The position numbers and the translations under genes are program-made. The notes beneath the pieces were generated by a model, which saw nothing but the letters and a program-made list of their open reading frames with translations, did no database searches and was not told the origin of the DNA. Below are positions 1 to 7,336 of a stretch of DNA of 36,423 bases, piece after piece; position 1 is the stretch's first letter, and each line of letters begins with the position of its first letter. This stretch comes from Gammaproteobacteria bacterium (GTDB lineage: Bacteria > Pseudomonadota > Gammaproteobacteria > Steroidobacterales > Woeseiaceae): positions 1-36,423 of the forward strand of contig JAACFM010000015.1 in the NCBI GenBank assembly GCA_009937445.1, written 5' to 3'.

Positions 1-83
1 TTGAGGTCGTACAGGAGTTGGCCGTCGACCATCGCCATGCGCAACTCTTCTTCTTGAGTTGCATTGATTAGCATTCTTTTCAT
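1..83 (-). CDS. rne: Ribonuclease E, N-terminal fragment (cut by window edge)
   Basis: Only the first 27 codons are in the window. The peptide begins MKRMLINATQEEELRMA and continues into VDGQ, the very conserved start of RNase E/G proteins, just before the S1 RNA-binding domain. RNase E is the main endonuclease of mRNA decay and rRNA/tRNA processing and the scaffold of the degradosome. A Shine-Dalgarno AGGG lies four bases before the ATG, so the start is well supported. The gene is divergent from rluC, the usual gammaproteobacterial arrangement. That neighbour, and the long leader, favour RNase E over RNase G; the distinguishing C-terminal half is outside the window. Confidence 0.9.
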   Translation of the reverse strand, partial: MKRMLINATQEEELRMAMVDGQLLYDL

Positions 84-385
84 GTTGCCCTACTTGAGTG
101 TGGGAGGGCAGCAAAACGGGGCGTAGCGCCAGGCGGGCGCAGGAATTGTCACGCAAAGGAACCCGGCGCCGAATTGCGCCGTCGAAAATCTTCGTTAGTT
201 CAGTTTGGGTCTGACACAAAATCGTCAGTACCCACAAAAAAATCAGCATGATTTCCCTGCGGCTTTGCCGCTGCGGCGCGCGCCGGAATCCGGTATCGCT
301 GCCTTCTGAAATCAGGTCTCGCGGGTTGCGGGACCATAAAAAAATCGTTTGAAGTGTCTGCCCCGGTATCTATGGAGAGCCACTC
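84..385 (-). promoter_or_regulatory. Long structured 5' leader of rne
   Basis: About 300 bases between the proposed rne transcription start and its ATG hold no credible gene. Several short hairpins can be read: arms 86-91/105-110 (TGCCCT/AGGGCA), 164-169/176-181 (CGGCGC/GCGCCG), 211-215/224-228 (CTGAC/GTCAG), 240-245/249-254 (AAATCA/TGATTT) and 259-263/267-271 (GCGGC/GCCGC). The first pairs the rne Shine-Dalgarno AGGG with upstream TGCCCT. In Escherichia coli the rne leader of similar length mediates feedback control by RNase E itself; that this leader does the same is inference from position, length and structure, not from sequence identity. Confidence 0.5.
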
Positions 386-391
386 GGCGGT

Positions 392-419
392 AATATAACA
401 CACCCTAACCCCACTTCAA
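392..419 (-). promoter_or_regulatory. Candidate sigma-70 promoter for rne
   Basis: On the minus strand, TTGAAG (414-419) and TATATT (392-397) are spaced by 16 bases. This would start transcription near 385 and give a leader of about 300 bases, as expected for rne. It sits only about ten bases from the rluC start codon, so the divergent promoters must overlap. No equally good plus-strand promoter was found for rluC. Confidence 0.5.
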
Positions 420-429
420 GCTATTGATC

Positions 430-1428
430 ATGCAAGAAAAGCCATCCATAGGTTCCAAATCCGAGGCCACCGACGGAACTCGCCAGACAAAGGTGCGCAA
501 AGTGGCGGTTGACCACGAACGCGCTGGCCAGCGAATCGACAATTTCCTGAAGGGGGAGTTGCCTGGAGTGCCGAAGGGCCGCCTGTATCGTTTGTTGCGC
601 CGCGGTGAGGTTCGAGTCAACGGTGGCCGGGTACGGGCCGAATACAAGCTGATGGAAGGCGATGAGGTCCGTGTTCCTCCCGCCCGCGTTAGAGAAGAAG
701 GCGCGCCGCCATCCGCCAAGATGGCGGCAGATATGCTTGATCGGGTGCTGTATGAAGATAAGCGGCTACTGGTGCTCAACAAGCCGACCGGCGTTGCTGT
801 ACACGGTGGCAGCGGCATCAGTCACGGTGTCATTGAGCTGCTGCGACACGCCCGTCCGGACCTCAAAGAGCTGGCGTTGGTGCATCGAATCGATCGCGAG
901 ACCTCCGGTTGCCTGGTAATGGCGAAACGTCGCAGTGCGCTGCGAGACCTGCACGAGCGTTTTCGTGAGGGCAAGGTCGAGAAGCATTACCTGGCGCTGG
1001 TCGTTGGGAATTGGCAACTCGGCGAGCAGCTGATCGACGCACCGTTGTTCGTTCAGAATCGCAAAAATGGCGAACGTCACGTGGTCGTCAGCGGCAAGGA
1101 GGGTAAACCGGCTCAGACTCGAGTGAGCTTGTCGCGAACCTACGGCAACTACAGCCTGCTGTCTTGTGCGCCGCTAACCGGTCGCACGCACCAGATTCGC
1201 GTGCATCTGGACCACGCAGAACATCCGATCGTTGGTGATGAGCGCTATGGTGATGATGATGCCAACAAGAAGGCGAAGAAGCTCGGTCTTAAGAGACTGT
1301 TTCTGCATGCGCAATCGATCGCCTTTACCGGTGATACGGGCAATGACCTGCATTTCACGGCGCCTTTGGCCGAGGACCTCGAACAATTCTTGTCGGTCTG
1401 CGCCAATGAGAAGCGCAGAAAACGCTAG
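430..1428 (+). CDS. rluC: 23S rRNA pseudouridine synthase RluC
   Basis: A 332-residue protein of the RluA/RluC/RluD family, which isomerises uridines of 23S rRNA to pseudouridine; RluC acts at positions 955, 2504 and 2580 in E. coli numbering. An S4 RNA-binding domain occupies about residues 33-95 (QRIDNFL, GRLYRLLRRGEVRVNG). The catalytic domain follows, with HRIDRETSG at 152-160, in which Asp155 is the expected catalytic residue, and GRTHQIRVH further on. ATG 430 is preferred over TTG 424; neither has a clear ribosome-binding site. Divergence from rne supports RluC rather than RluD. Its stop codon overlaps that of the convergent maf gene. Confidence 0.93.
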   Translation: MQEKPSIGSKSEATDGTRQTKVRKVAVDHERAGQRIDNFLKGELPGVPKGRLYRLLRRGEVRVNGGRVRAEYKLMEGDEVRVPPARVREEGAPPSAKMAADMLDRVLYEDKRLLVLNKPTGVAVHGGSGISHGVIELLRHARPDLKELALVHRIDRETSGCLVMAKRRSALRDLHERFREGKVEKHYLALVVGNWQLGEQLIDAPLFVQNRKNGERHVVVSGKEGKPAQTRVSLSRTYGNYSLLSCAPLTGRTHQIRVHLDHAEHPIVGDERYGDDDANKKAKKLGLKRLFLHAQSIAFTGDTGNDLHFTAPLAEDLEQFLSVCANEKRRKR

Positions 1429-2015
1429 GATAAATACCCCAGTTGCAGCAGTCGGTCGGCCACCCAGATCATAGGCAAGCCGATCAGCGCCGTTGGGTCG
1501 TCGGTCTGCACTGAGTCAAACAGCACAAATCCCGCGCCCTCCAGTTTGAAACTGCCGGCGCAGTCGTAGGGTTTGTCGTGCCGCAGGTAGTCTTCTGCCA
1601 GCCGCCGGTCAAACTGGCGGAAGTGCACAGTCGTCTTATCGGTGTGTTCAAACCGGTTTCTGCCGATTGGATCAAGTATGCAGACCGCGGTCAGGAAGGT
1701 GACCGCTTTACCAGAGGCCGCCAACAGTTGCTCAACGGCCTTTTGGTGGTCGCCCGGTTTGCCCAGCACCCTGTCATCCAGTACCGCCAGTTGGTCAGCG
1801 CCGATGATGAGTGCCTGCCGGGCGTGCTTGACGATTGCCTCAGCTTTTTGTCGTGCCAGGTAGGTGGCCAACTCGGGAGGGGCGAGCCCTTGGTCATTCG
1901 ATTCGTCCAAATCCGGCGTTATGGCCTCGTATGTGTCGAGAAATCGATCGAGCAGGCCGCGCCGGTAGAGCGAGGACGAGGCCAGGACGATCGTCGGTGA
2001 GGACGGGTTTTGCAT
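1425..2015 (-). CDS. Maf-type nucleotide pyrophosphatase (YceF-like, probable 7-methyl-GTP pyrophosphatase)
   Basis: A 196-residue Maf/Ham1-fold protein, the usual family length. It opens with the phosphate-binding ASSS segment (residues 12-15) and following arginines, and has the acidic motif GADQLAVLDD (72-81) with KPG just after; the aspartate of GADQ is the expected catalytic base. The C-terminal TALIGLPM matches the family. Gammaproteobacteria carry this YceF subgroup between rluC and yceD; characterised members hydrolyse 7-methyl-GTP, removing a modified nucleotide. It is transcribed toward rluC, and the two stop codons overlap within the palindrome CTAG. The substrate is inferred from subgroup and position. 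Confidence 0.88.
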   Translation of the reverse strand: MQNPSSPTIVLASSSLYRRGLLDRFLDTYEAITPDLDESNDQGLAPPELATYLARQKAEAIVKHARQALIIGADQLAVLDDRVLGKPGDHQKAVEQLLAASGKAVTFLTAVCILDPIGRNRFEHTDKTTVHFRQFDRRLAEDYLRHDKPYDCAGSFKLEGAGFVLFDSVQTDDPTALIGLPMIWVADRLLQLGYLS

Positions 2016-2108
2016 AAATAAATCAGTCTGTTAAGAGTCGATTCCATAAGTTTAGCGGGTTTATTCCCTGTGGCGGAAGGATTTGTTGGCAGGATCGCCG
2101 ACAAGGCT

Positions 2109-2137
2109 TTGACTTGAGCGGCTCTGGTCCTTATCAT
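2109..2137 (+). promoter_or_regulatory. Sigma-70 promoter of the yceD-rpmF-plsX-fabH operon
   Basis: TTGACT (2109-2114) and TATCAT (2132-2137) are separated by exactly 17 bases, a very good match. Transcription would start near 2144, about three bases before the yceD ATG at 2147, so this transcript would carry almost no leader for yceD. Confidence 0.6.
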
Positions 2138-2146
2138 GCGCGCGCC

Positions 2147-2728
2147 ATGAGCAATCCGCTGCGAGATCGCCGTTCCGTCACCGATTTGGCGGCGGCCGGA
2201 CAAGTAATTGAAATTGCTGAAAAAATCAGCTCTTTCGAAGGTCTTGCCAGCATTCTCGAGGCTGATCTTGCTGCGCTCGATTCTGATAAACTGCCGTCCG
2301 CCTGGCGCGAAAGCGTTGTAAGCGGTGCGTTACAGTTCGGATTTGCAGATGCGGCGGGGCGCGTTCCAAAGCTGACAGGTAGCGCTGAAGTGAATGTAGC
2401 GGCGGTTTGCCAGCGGTGTCTGCAAGCGTTTGAGCTGATGATTCGCGTTGCGCCTGAATTGCTGCTGCTGGATGCGCAGGACGATGCACAAGGGTACGAG
2501 GACATCGAAGTCTGGGAACTCGATGAGCGTACAGTACGACCGCAGGATATAGTGGAAGAACTGCTGATTATGGCTATGCCATTCTCAGCAATGCACGACA
2601 ACATGGCCGAATGCAAAGCACTCCTGTCCGATGATTCGTCAACGGACGAGAGCGTTGAAAAACCGGTAAAACCGTTTGCGGCATTGCGCTTGCAAATGAC
2701 ACAGAATGAAAAGGACCCGGACACCTAG
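2147..2728 (+). CDS. yceD: YceD/DUF177 family 23S rRNA accumulation protein
   Basis: A 193-residue protein of the DUF177/YceD family, needed in bacteria and plants for proper 23S rRNA accumulation and found just upstream of rpmF. The family's CxxC motif is present as VCQRCL (Cys88, Cys91). The conserved acidic stretch ending in [14 protein letters not shown] and the terminal PFAAL are also visible. ATG 2147 gives the usual N-terminal length; a longer TTG-started reading from 2114 would run through the promoter. It is followed 22 bases later by rpmF, so the pair is probably co-transcribed. Confidence 0.88.
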   Translation: MSNPLRDRRSVTDLAAAGQVIEIAEKISSFEGLASILEADLAALDSDKLPSAWRESVVSGALQFGFADAAGRVPKLTGSAEVNVAAVCQRCLQAFELMIRVAPELLLLDAQDDAQGYEDIEVWELDERTVRPQDIVEELLIMAMPFSAMHDNMAECKALLSDDSSTDESVEKPVKPFAALRLQMTQNEKDPDT

Positions 2729-2750
2729 TCGGGTTCAATTGGAGAAGATT

Positions 2751-2945
2751 ATGGCAGTTCAAAAAAGCCGCAGGACCCCGGCAACACGCGGAGCACGTCG
2801 TTCACACGATAAGCTTAAAAATGCAGCATTGTCCGTAGATCCGACGTCTGGTGAAACGCATTTGCGACATTGCGTTACCCCCGACGGTTTCTACCGTGGC
2901 GTTCAGGTTGTCAAGCAACCTGAAATCGAAGAAGACGACGAGTAA
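2751..2945 (+). CDS. rpmF: 50S ribosomal protein bL32
   Basis: A 64-residue L32 with the diagnostic start [20 protein letters not shown] and the later block [18 protein letters not shown] strong ribosome-binding site GGAGAAG lies just upstream of ATG 2751. It belongs to the cysteine-poor form that lacks the zinc ribbon. Compared with the roughly 57 residues usual in gammaproteobacteria it has an extra acidic tail (QPEIEEDDE), and the second histidine of the usual RHH is a cysteine. Position between yceD and plsX is the standard arrangement and links ribosome and lipid synthesis. Confidence 0.95.
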   Translation: MAVQKSRRTPATRGARRSHDKLKNAALSVDPTSGETHLRHCVTPDGFYRGVQVVKQPEIEEDDE

Positions 2946-2959
2946 GCATTCCCTGGCCT

Positions 2960-2980
2960 GGCCGGATAGTTTTTCCGGCC
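2960..2980 (+). other. Hairpin between rpmF and plsX
   Basis: Perfect 7-bp stem GGCCGGA (2960-2966) / TCCGGCC (2974-2980) with a 7-base loop, ending 9 bases before the plsX GTG. No run of T follows, so a full intrinsic terminator is unlikely. It could be an RNA-processing or stability element and could limit ribosome access to plsX, which has no visible Shine-Dalgarno. Confidence 0.55.
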
Positions 2981-2989
2981 TGACTGTTT

Positions 2990-4000
2990 GTGGGAACACA
3001 CTCAAAAATCTCCCTTGACGCAATGAGCGGCGACCTCGGCGCCGAGGAAGTCGTGCGCGCCGCCGCCGCGACGCTCGAAAAATACGCGAACGTCGAATTG
3101 CATTTGGTGGGTGATCAATCCGAGTTGCAGAATCTGGTTACGCGCATTGTTGGCGATAATCCCAGGCTGCGGATCGTCCACGCCTCTGAAGTTGTTCAGA
3201 TGGCTGAGTCACCTGCGGAGTCGCTGCGTAAAAAGAAAGACTCGTCGATGCGCGTCGCCATCAATCTCGTCAAAGAAGGGAAGGCGGATGCCTGCGTCAG
3301 TTCCGGGAACACCGGCGCACTGATGGCGACCTCCAAGTTTGTGCTTAAAACCTTGCCTGGGGTTTCCAGACCGGCATTCATTACTGAACTGCCAGCCAAG
3401 GTCGGTTCCCTGCACATGCTCGATCTCGGTGCCAACACCGAGGCATCTCCTGAGCAGTTGTTTCAATATGCAATGATGGGTTCCATCGTTACATCGGACA
3501 TCGTCGGCATAGAGCGCCCTCGTGTGGCGTTGCTCAATATTGGTGTCGAAGATATCAAAGGCAACGATACGGTTCGCGAAGCAGCGGCTCTGTTATCTGC
3601 GAGCACACTGAACTACGTTGGCTTTATTGAAGGGCATGACCTTTTTTCCGGCAAGGCCGACGTGGTAGTGACGGACGGGTTTACAGGCAATGTCGCGCTC
3701 AAGACAATTGAGGGTGCCGTTGGTCTGGTTCATTATTTTCTAAAACGAGCATTTACCCGCAACTGGTTTGCCAAGCTGCAAGCCGTTCTTGCAAGCCGTG
3801 TACTCAAAAGCCTCGCGATGAAAATGGACTCCCGACATTACAATGGTGCCACTCTCGTGGGCCTAAATGGTATTGTTGTAAAGAGCCACGGCAGCGCCGA
3901 CTCCATCGCCTTTCAACATGCCATCGATACCGCGATCGTTGAAGTCAGGAATCAGTTGCCACAACAGATTGGTAAGCTGCTGCAAGAGGAGGCTGCATGA
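2990..4000 (+). CDS. plsX: Phosphate acyltransferase PlsX
   Basis: A 336-residue protein that converts acyl-ACP to acyl-phosphate, the acyl donor used by PlsY for membrane phospholipid synthesis. Family blocks are clear: ISLDAMSGDLGAEEVV near the N-terminus, SSMRVAINLVKEG, CVSSGNTGALMA, LDLGAN, ALLNIGVEDIKG, VVTDGFTGNVALK and GATLVGLNGIVVKSHG. The GTG start at 2990 is chosen because the next ATG (3023) would cut the conserved LDAMSGD motif. The stop overlaps the fabH start (ATGA), indicating translational coupling. Confidence 0.95.
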   Translation: MGTHSKISLDAMSGDLGAEEVVRAAAATLEKYANVELHLVGDQSELQNLVTRIVGDNPRLRIVHASEVVQMAESPAESLRKKKDSSMRVAINLVKEGKADACVSSGNTGALMATSKFVLKTLPGVSRPAFITELPAKVGSLHMLDLGANTEASPEQLFQYAMMGSIVTSDIVGIERPRVALLNIGVEDIKGNDTVREAAALLSASTLNYVGFIEGHDLFSGKADVVVTDGFTGNVALKTIEGAVGLVHYFLKRAFTRNWFAKLQAVLASRVLKSLAMKMDSRHYNGATLVGLNGIVVKSHGSADSIAFQHAIDTAIVEVRNQLPQQIGKLLQEEAA

Positions 4001-4965
4001 CGTATTCGCGCATTGTCGGGACGGGGCGATACCTTCCTGAACAAATCATGACGAACGCCGATGTTGAGAAGATCGTTGATACCAGTGACGAGTGGATACG
4101 CACACGCACGGGTGTCGAGCGCCGACATGTTTGTGCTCCGGATCAGACGACGTCTGAAATGTGTATCGAAGCTGCGAAAATTGCGATCGAAGATGCTGGT
4201 ATCGATGTTACCGATATCGATATGGTTATTACGGGCACGACAACGCCCGATCTGATTTTTCCGAATGTCTCAACCCTCGTTCAGCACAAGCTGGGTATAC
4301 CGGCTTGCCCCGCGTTCAGTCTTGAAGCGGCCTGCACCGGTTTTATCTATGCGCTGACGACAGCCGACAAGTTCATCAAAGCCGGTGAGGCGAAGTGCGT
4401 GCTCGTCATGGGTGCCGAATGCATAACAAAACTGGTCGACTGGACCGATCGTAATACCTGCGTGTTATTCGGTGACGGTGCGGGCGCCGTCATTTTGCAG
4501 CCATCCGAAGAGCATGGCATTATTTCCTGCCATCTTGGTGCCGACGGTCAGTACAAGGATTTACTCTACTATCCGGTTGGGCAGTCATCCAACCTGGCGC
4601 TCGCGGGAACGGCGGATGCCAATATTATTATGAGCGGCAACGAGGTATTCAAAGTTGCTGTAAAAACGCTGGGTAAAATTGCGGCGGAAACGCTCGAAGA
4701 TGCGGGCGTTACTAAAGAAGAACTCGACTGGCTGGTGCCGCACCAGGCGAATATACGCATTATTCAAGCGATGGCTAAACGCCTCGAAATGCCGATGGAG
4801 AAAGTCATCGTGACGGTTCAGGATCACGGCAATACGTCAGCCGCTTCTGTGCCGATGGCACTGGATGTTGGTATACGCGATGGGCGGATCAAGCCCGGTC
4901 AGCTGGTTCTCATGGAAGCCTTTGGCGGCGGCTTTACCTGGGGTTCGGTGTTAATGCGTCTCTGA
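3997..4965 (+). CDS. fabH: Beta-ketoacyl-ACP synthase III (FabH)
   Basis: A 322-residue KAS III that condenses acetyl-CoA with malonyl-ACP to begin type II fatty acid synthesis. The catalytic triad is intact: Cys113 in EAACTGF, His249 in VPHQANIRI and Asn279 in DHGNTSAAS. The C-terminal GGGFTWGS block is also present, and the length is normal. The start overlaps the plsX stop by four bases. Unusually, no fabD, fabG or acpP follows; a minus-strand DUF1232 gene ends 20 bases further on, so the lipid operon closes here. I see no intrinsic terminator in that short gap. Confidence 0.96.
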   Translation: MTYSRIVGTGRYLPEQIMTNADVEKIVDTSDEWIRTRTGVERRHVCAPDQTTSEMCIEAAKIAIEDAGIDVTDIDMVITGTTTPDLIFPNVSTLVQHKLGIPACPAFSLEAACTGFIYALTTADKFIKAGEAKCVLVMGAECITKLVDWTDRNTCVLFGDGAGAVILQPSEEHGIISCHLGADGQYKDLLYYPVGQSSNLALAGTADANIIMSGNEVFKVAVKTLGKIAAETLEDAGVTKEELDWLVPHQANIRIIQAMAKRLEMPMEKVIVTVQDHGNTSAASVPMALDVGIRDGRIKPGQLVLMEAFGGGFTWGSVLMRL

Positions 4966-4985
4966 CGCGATCTCGACGCCCACAC

Positions 4986-5531
4986 CTACCAAAGTTTACT
5001 TTTCTTCTGCTGTGCCGAGCGCTGTTGCATTCTCTGGTGTAATTGCTGCCTGCGACGATCAATCCGATCGCGTCGAATGACCGGATCAACATTCTTGCCT
5101 TTGCCACTGTCAAAATCATCACGAAATTTACAGAAATCATCGTAGGCAACCCGTACGTGGTGCAGTTCGCGAACGACGAGCTCAATGATTATGACGTCAT
5201 CCAGGTAACCAATGACCGGAATGTCATCCGGAAGAATGTCCTCGGGGTCGGCAAAATATACGAAGGTCGCGAGCAGACGTTCCCTGTCGCCTTCGGGTAA
5301 GTGCCACTCATCATCAGTCAACATGCTGATCAATGATTCAAGTTCCGGAATCCGCTTACCAACAAAATCCGGTAGCGGTTCATTCTTGCGAATCTCAACG
5401 AGGACGTCTTTAATTGCCTCGATAATCTCCGACTCCTCCGCATCGCGTACCGCTTCACGAGATTGCTGGAGTGCATTGCGAAAAAAATTAAGGTCGCGGT
5501 CGGTGAGTTCGAACGAGATTTTCATGCCCAT
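4986..5531 (-). CDS. DUF1232 (YkvA-like) protein
   Basis: A protein of about 180 residues with a DUF1232 core in its centre: LLATFVYFADPEDILPDD then IPVIGYLDDVIIIELVV, matching the family pattern of a short hydrophobic segment around proline, aspartate and DD residues. Function of the family is unknown. The N-terminal 85 residues are charged and mostly helical, and the C-terminus is a basic, glutamine- and arginine-rich tail (RRRQQLHQRMQQRSAQQKK) that could bind nucleic acid or be coiled; that is inference. Start is uncertain between ATG 5531 and ATG 5525, with no good ribosome-binding site. It converges on fabH. Confidence 0.75.
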   Translation of the reverse strand: MGMKISFELTDRDLNFFRNALQQSREAVRDAEESEIIEAIKDVLVEIRKNEPLPDFVGKRIPELESLISMLTDDEWHLPEGDRERLLATFVYFADPEDILPDDIPVIGYLDDVIIIELVVRELHHVRVAYDDFCKFRDDFDSGKGKNVDPVIRRDRIDRRRQQLHQRMQQRSAQQKKSKLW

Positions 5532-5610
5532 ATGCACAGGCTACCGGGAAGTCCCTATATCGGTCAATGCGTGATGGTTTACCATGTGAGCAGGTTATTA
5601 GGTTTAAATC

Positions 5611-6267
5611 ATGAAAACGAAACTTATTATCGGAAACAAGAACTACTCGTCGTGGTCCCTGCGTGCCTGGTTGTTGCTCAAAGAGGCTGGCATCCCGTTC
5701 GAGGAGCATAGGATCGCGCTGGATTGTCCAAACACGGCTGGCGAGATTGCGACCTTTACAGAGGCGAAGTGTGTGCCCGTGCTGCAGTTTGGCGAAATGA
5801 CGGTCTGGGACACGATGGCTATTGCTGAGACGATGGCGGAACATTTTCCAGAGAAGCATTTATGGCCACAAGACCCCGTAGCCCGCGCGCATGCGCGCGC
5901 AATTTGTGCGGAGATGCATTCCGGGTTTCATGTACTGAGAAGTTGTATGCCCATGAATTGCCGAGCGATGGGGCGCAAGATTCCATTGCCGGATGAGTTG
6001 GGAGATGATATTGACCGCATCATCGCGATCTGGGCCGAGTGCCATCGGAAGTACGGTGATCAGGGTAGCTGGTTGTTCGGTAATTTCTCTATTGCCGATG
6101 CGATGTTTGCACCCGTAGTATTGCGTCTCAGAACCTACGGCATCAATCTTCCGGAGTCCGCCGGGTTTTATCCGCAGCGCCTGCTTGAAAGTGAAGCGAT
6201 GCAGGAATGGTTATTGGCGGCAGAGGCCGAAACGGAAGTCATCGACAGAGAAGAAACAGGTCAGTGA
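5611..6267 (+). CDS. Glutathione S-transferase family protein
   Basis: A 218-residue cytosolic GST. The thioredoxin-like N-terminal domain starts IIGNKNYSSWSLRAWLLL, where a serine in SSWS is the likely glutathione-activating residue. It carries the cis-proline segment KCVPVLQ and the glutathione-contacting WDTMAIAE. The helical C-terminal domain contains WLFGNFSIADAMFAPVV, the family N-capping box. Members conjugate or reduce with glutathione; the substrate cannot be inferred. Its stop overlaps the GTG start of the downstream L,D-transpeptidase by four bases, so the two are probably co-translated, although no functional link between them is known. Confidence 0.85.
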   Translation: MKTKLIIGNKNYSSWSLRAWLLLKEAGIPFEEHRIALDCPNTAGEIATFTEAKCVPVLQFGEMTVWDTMAIAETMAEHFPEKHLWPQDPVARAHARAICAEMHSGFHVLRSCMPMNCRAMGRKIPLPDELGDDIDRIIAIWAECHRKYGDQGSWLFGNFSIADAMFAPVVLRLRTYGINLPESAGFYPQRLLESEAMQEWLLAAEAETEVIDREETGQ

Positions 6268-7316
6268 TAAAACGCCTATTCATCATCGCTGTATTTATTG
6301 CAGCAAACAGTCCGGGTAATGCGGCAATTTATGATCTGCCGCCTGACGGGCACGATGTTATCGGCGCGGTATCAACCGTAGTTGCAACCTACGACGATAC
6401 GCTGGTCGACATTGCACGGCGCCATGGTCTGGGCTATCAGGATATTGTGCGTGCTAACCCGGACGTGAATGTCTGGGTACCAGGCGAGGGCACGGAAGTG
6501 ATTCTGCCCAATCGATTTGTATTACCACCGGGGCCACGAACCGGTCTGGTTCTGAATTTGGCAGAATACCGGATGTATTATTTTCCCGAACCAAAAGCGG
6601 GCGAACCCGCGAAGGTTCACACCTATCCCATGAGTATTGGCCGAATGGACTGGGAAACGCCGTTGGGAAAAACGCAGATTGTTGCGATGGCGAAAGACCC
6701 GGCCTGGTATCCGCCGCAATCGGTACGTGACGAACATGCTGCCGATGGTGACCCATTGCCGCGAGTGGTAAAGCCCGGACCCGAGAATCCGCTGGGCACG
6801 CGCGCGCTGCGTCTGGGCATACCGGGCTACCTCATACATGGCACAAACCGTCCCGCTGGCGTAGGCATGCGAGTCTCGCACGGTTGCATTCGGATGTTCC
6901 CCGAGGACGTTGAGTTTTTGTTTGATCGCATCGCAGTCAAAACCGCAGTGCGGATCATTGACGTGCCGGTGAAAATGGGCTGGGACGGCGCGGCACTGGT
7001 CGCTGAGGTTCATCGGCTGCTGGAAGTGCCGCAGCGACTGCCCGAAGAAACCGCGGAGCATATCGAGACGCTCGATGCTGATGTTGAGCTACCGGAGATT
7101 GAGTCGTTCAGCAAAGATCCGCTGACCTATATCACGGAACAGTTCATTGCAGTGACGGCGGAAAAACCCGGTCAGCTCGACTGGGATCTCGTTGAAGCGC
7201 TGGTTACGCGCTCGGACGGCATTCCCGAGGTCGTCGGTATTGGCATAGAGGTCGTCGGTGCTGACACAAAAGAGACGGGCATAAAAAACGCCGCGACAAG
7301 CGCGGCGTTCGAATAG
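6264..7316 (+). CDS. L,D-transpeptidase (LysM + YkuD), probable Lpp-anchoring type
   Basis: A 350-residue exported enzyme of the ErfK/YbiS/YcfS/YnhG type. A hydrophobic signal peptide covers residues 1-20 (cleavage likely after GNA). A LysM-like peptidoglycan-binding module lies at about 38-85. The YkuD catalytic domain is at about 94-235, with IHGTN (His192) and SHGCIRM (His206, catalytic Cys208, Arg210). Such enzymes make 3-3 cross-links or attach Braun-type lipoproteins to diaminopimelate. GTG 6264 is chosen because the signal peptide starts there and it overlaps the GST stop. A lipoprotein ending in lysine lies immediately downstream in convergent orientation. The last codons (KNAATSAAFE) coincide with the lipoprotein gene's terminator. 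Confidence 0.9.
   Translation: MIKRLFIIAVFIAANSPGNAAIYDLPPDGHDVIGAVSTVVATYDDTLVDIARRHGLGYQDIVRANPDVNVWVPGEGTEVILPNRFVLPPGPRTGLVLNLAEYRMYYFPEPKAGEPAKVHTYPMSIGRMDWETPLGKTQIVAMAKDPAWYPPQSVRDEHAADGDPLPRVVKPGPENPLGTRALRLGIPGYLIHGTNRPAGVGMRVSHGCIRMFPEDVEFLFDRIAVKTAVRIIDVPVKMGWDGAALVAEVHRLLEVPQRLPEETAEHIETLDADVELPEIESFSKDPLTYITEQFIAVTAEKPGQLDWDLVEALVTRSDGIPEVVGIGIEVVGADTKETGIKNAATSAAFE
7281..7309 (-). terminator. Intrinsic terminator of the lipoprotein gene
   Basis: On the minus strand a perfect 9-bp GC-rich stem (arms 7301-7309 and 7287-7295, loop 5) is followed directly by TTTTTTAT. This is a textbook Rho-independent terminator for the lipoprotein at 7337-7636. It lies wholly inside the 3' end of the opposing transpeptidase gene. 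On the plus strand no T run follows the stem. Confidence 0.85.
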
Positions 7317-7336
7317 ATGTTGCTAAGTAATCGAAA

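Noticed and set aside
200-403. 67-codon open frame on the minus strand in the rne leader
   Set aside because: No family resemblance or ribosome-binding site. It overlaps the predicted rne promoter and leader hairpins; the long untranslated leader is the better explanation.
2960-2980. Hairpin before plsX as a transcription terminator
   Set aside because: No T run follows; plsX and fabH have no other visible promoter and are normally co-transcribed with rpmF.
5574-5585. Short palindrome ATGGT-TT-ACCAT upstream of the GST gene
   Set aside because: Five-base arms occur often by chance, and no matching promoter pair was found around it.
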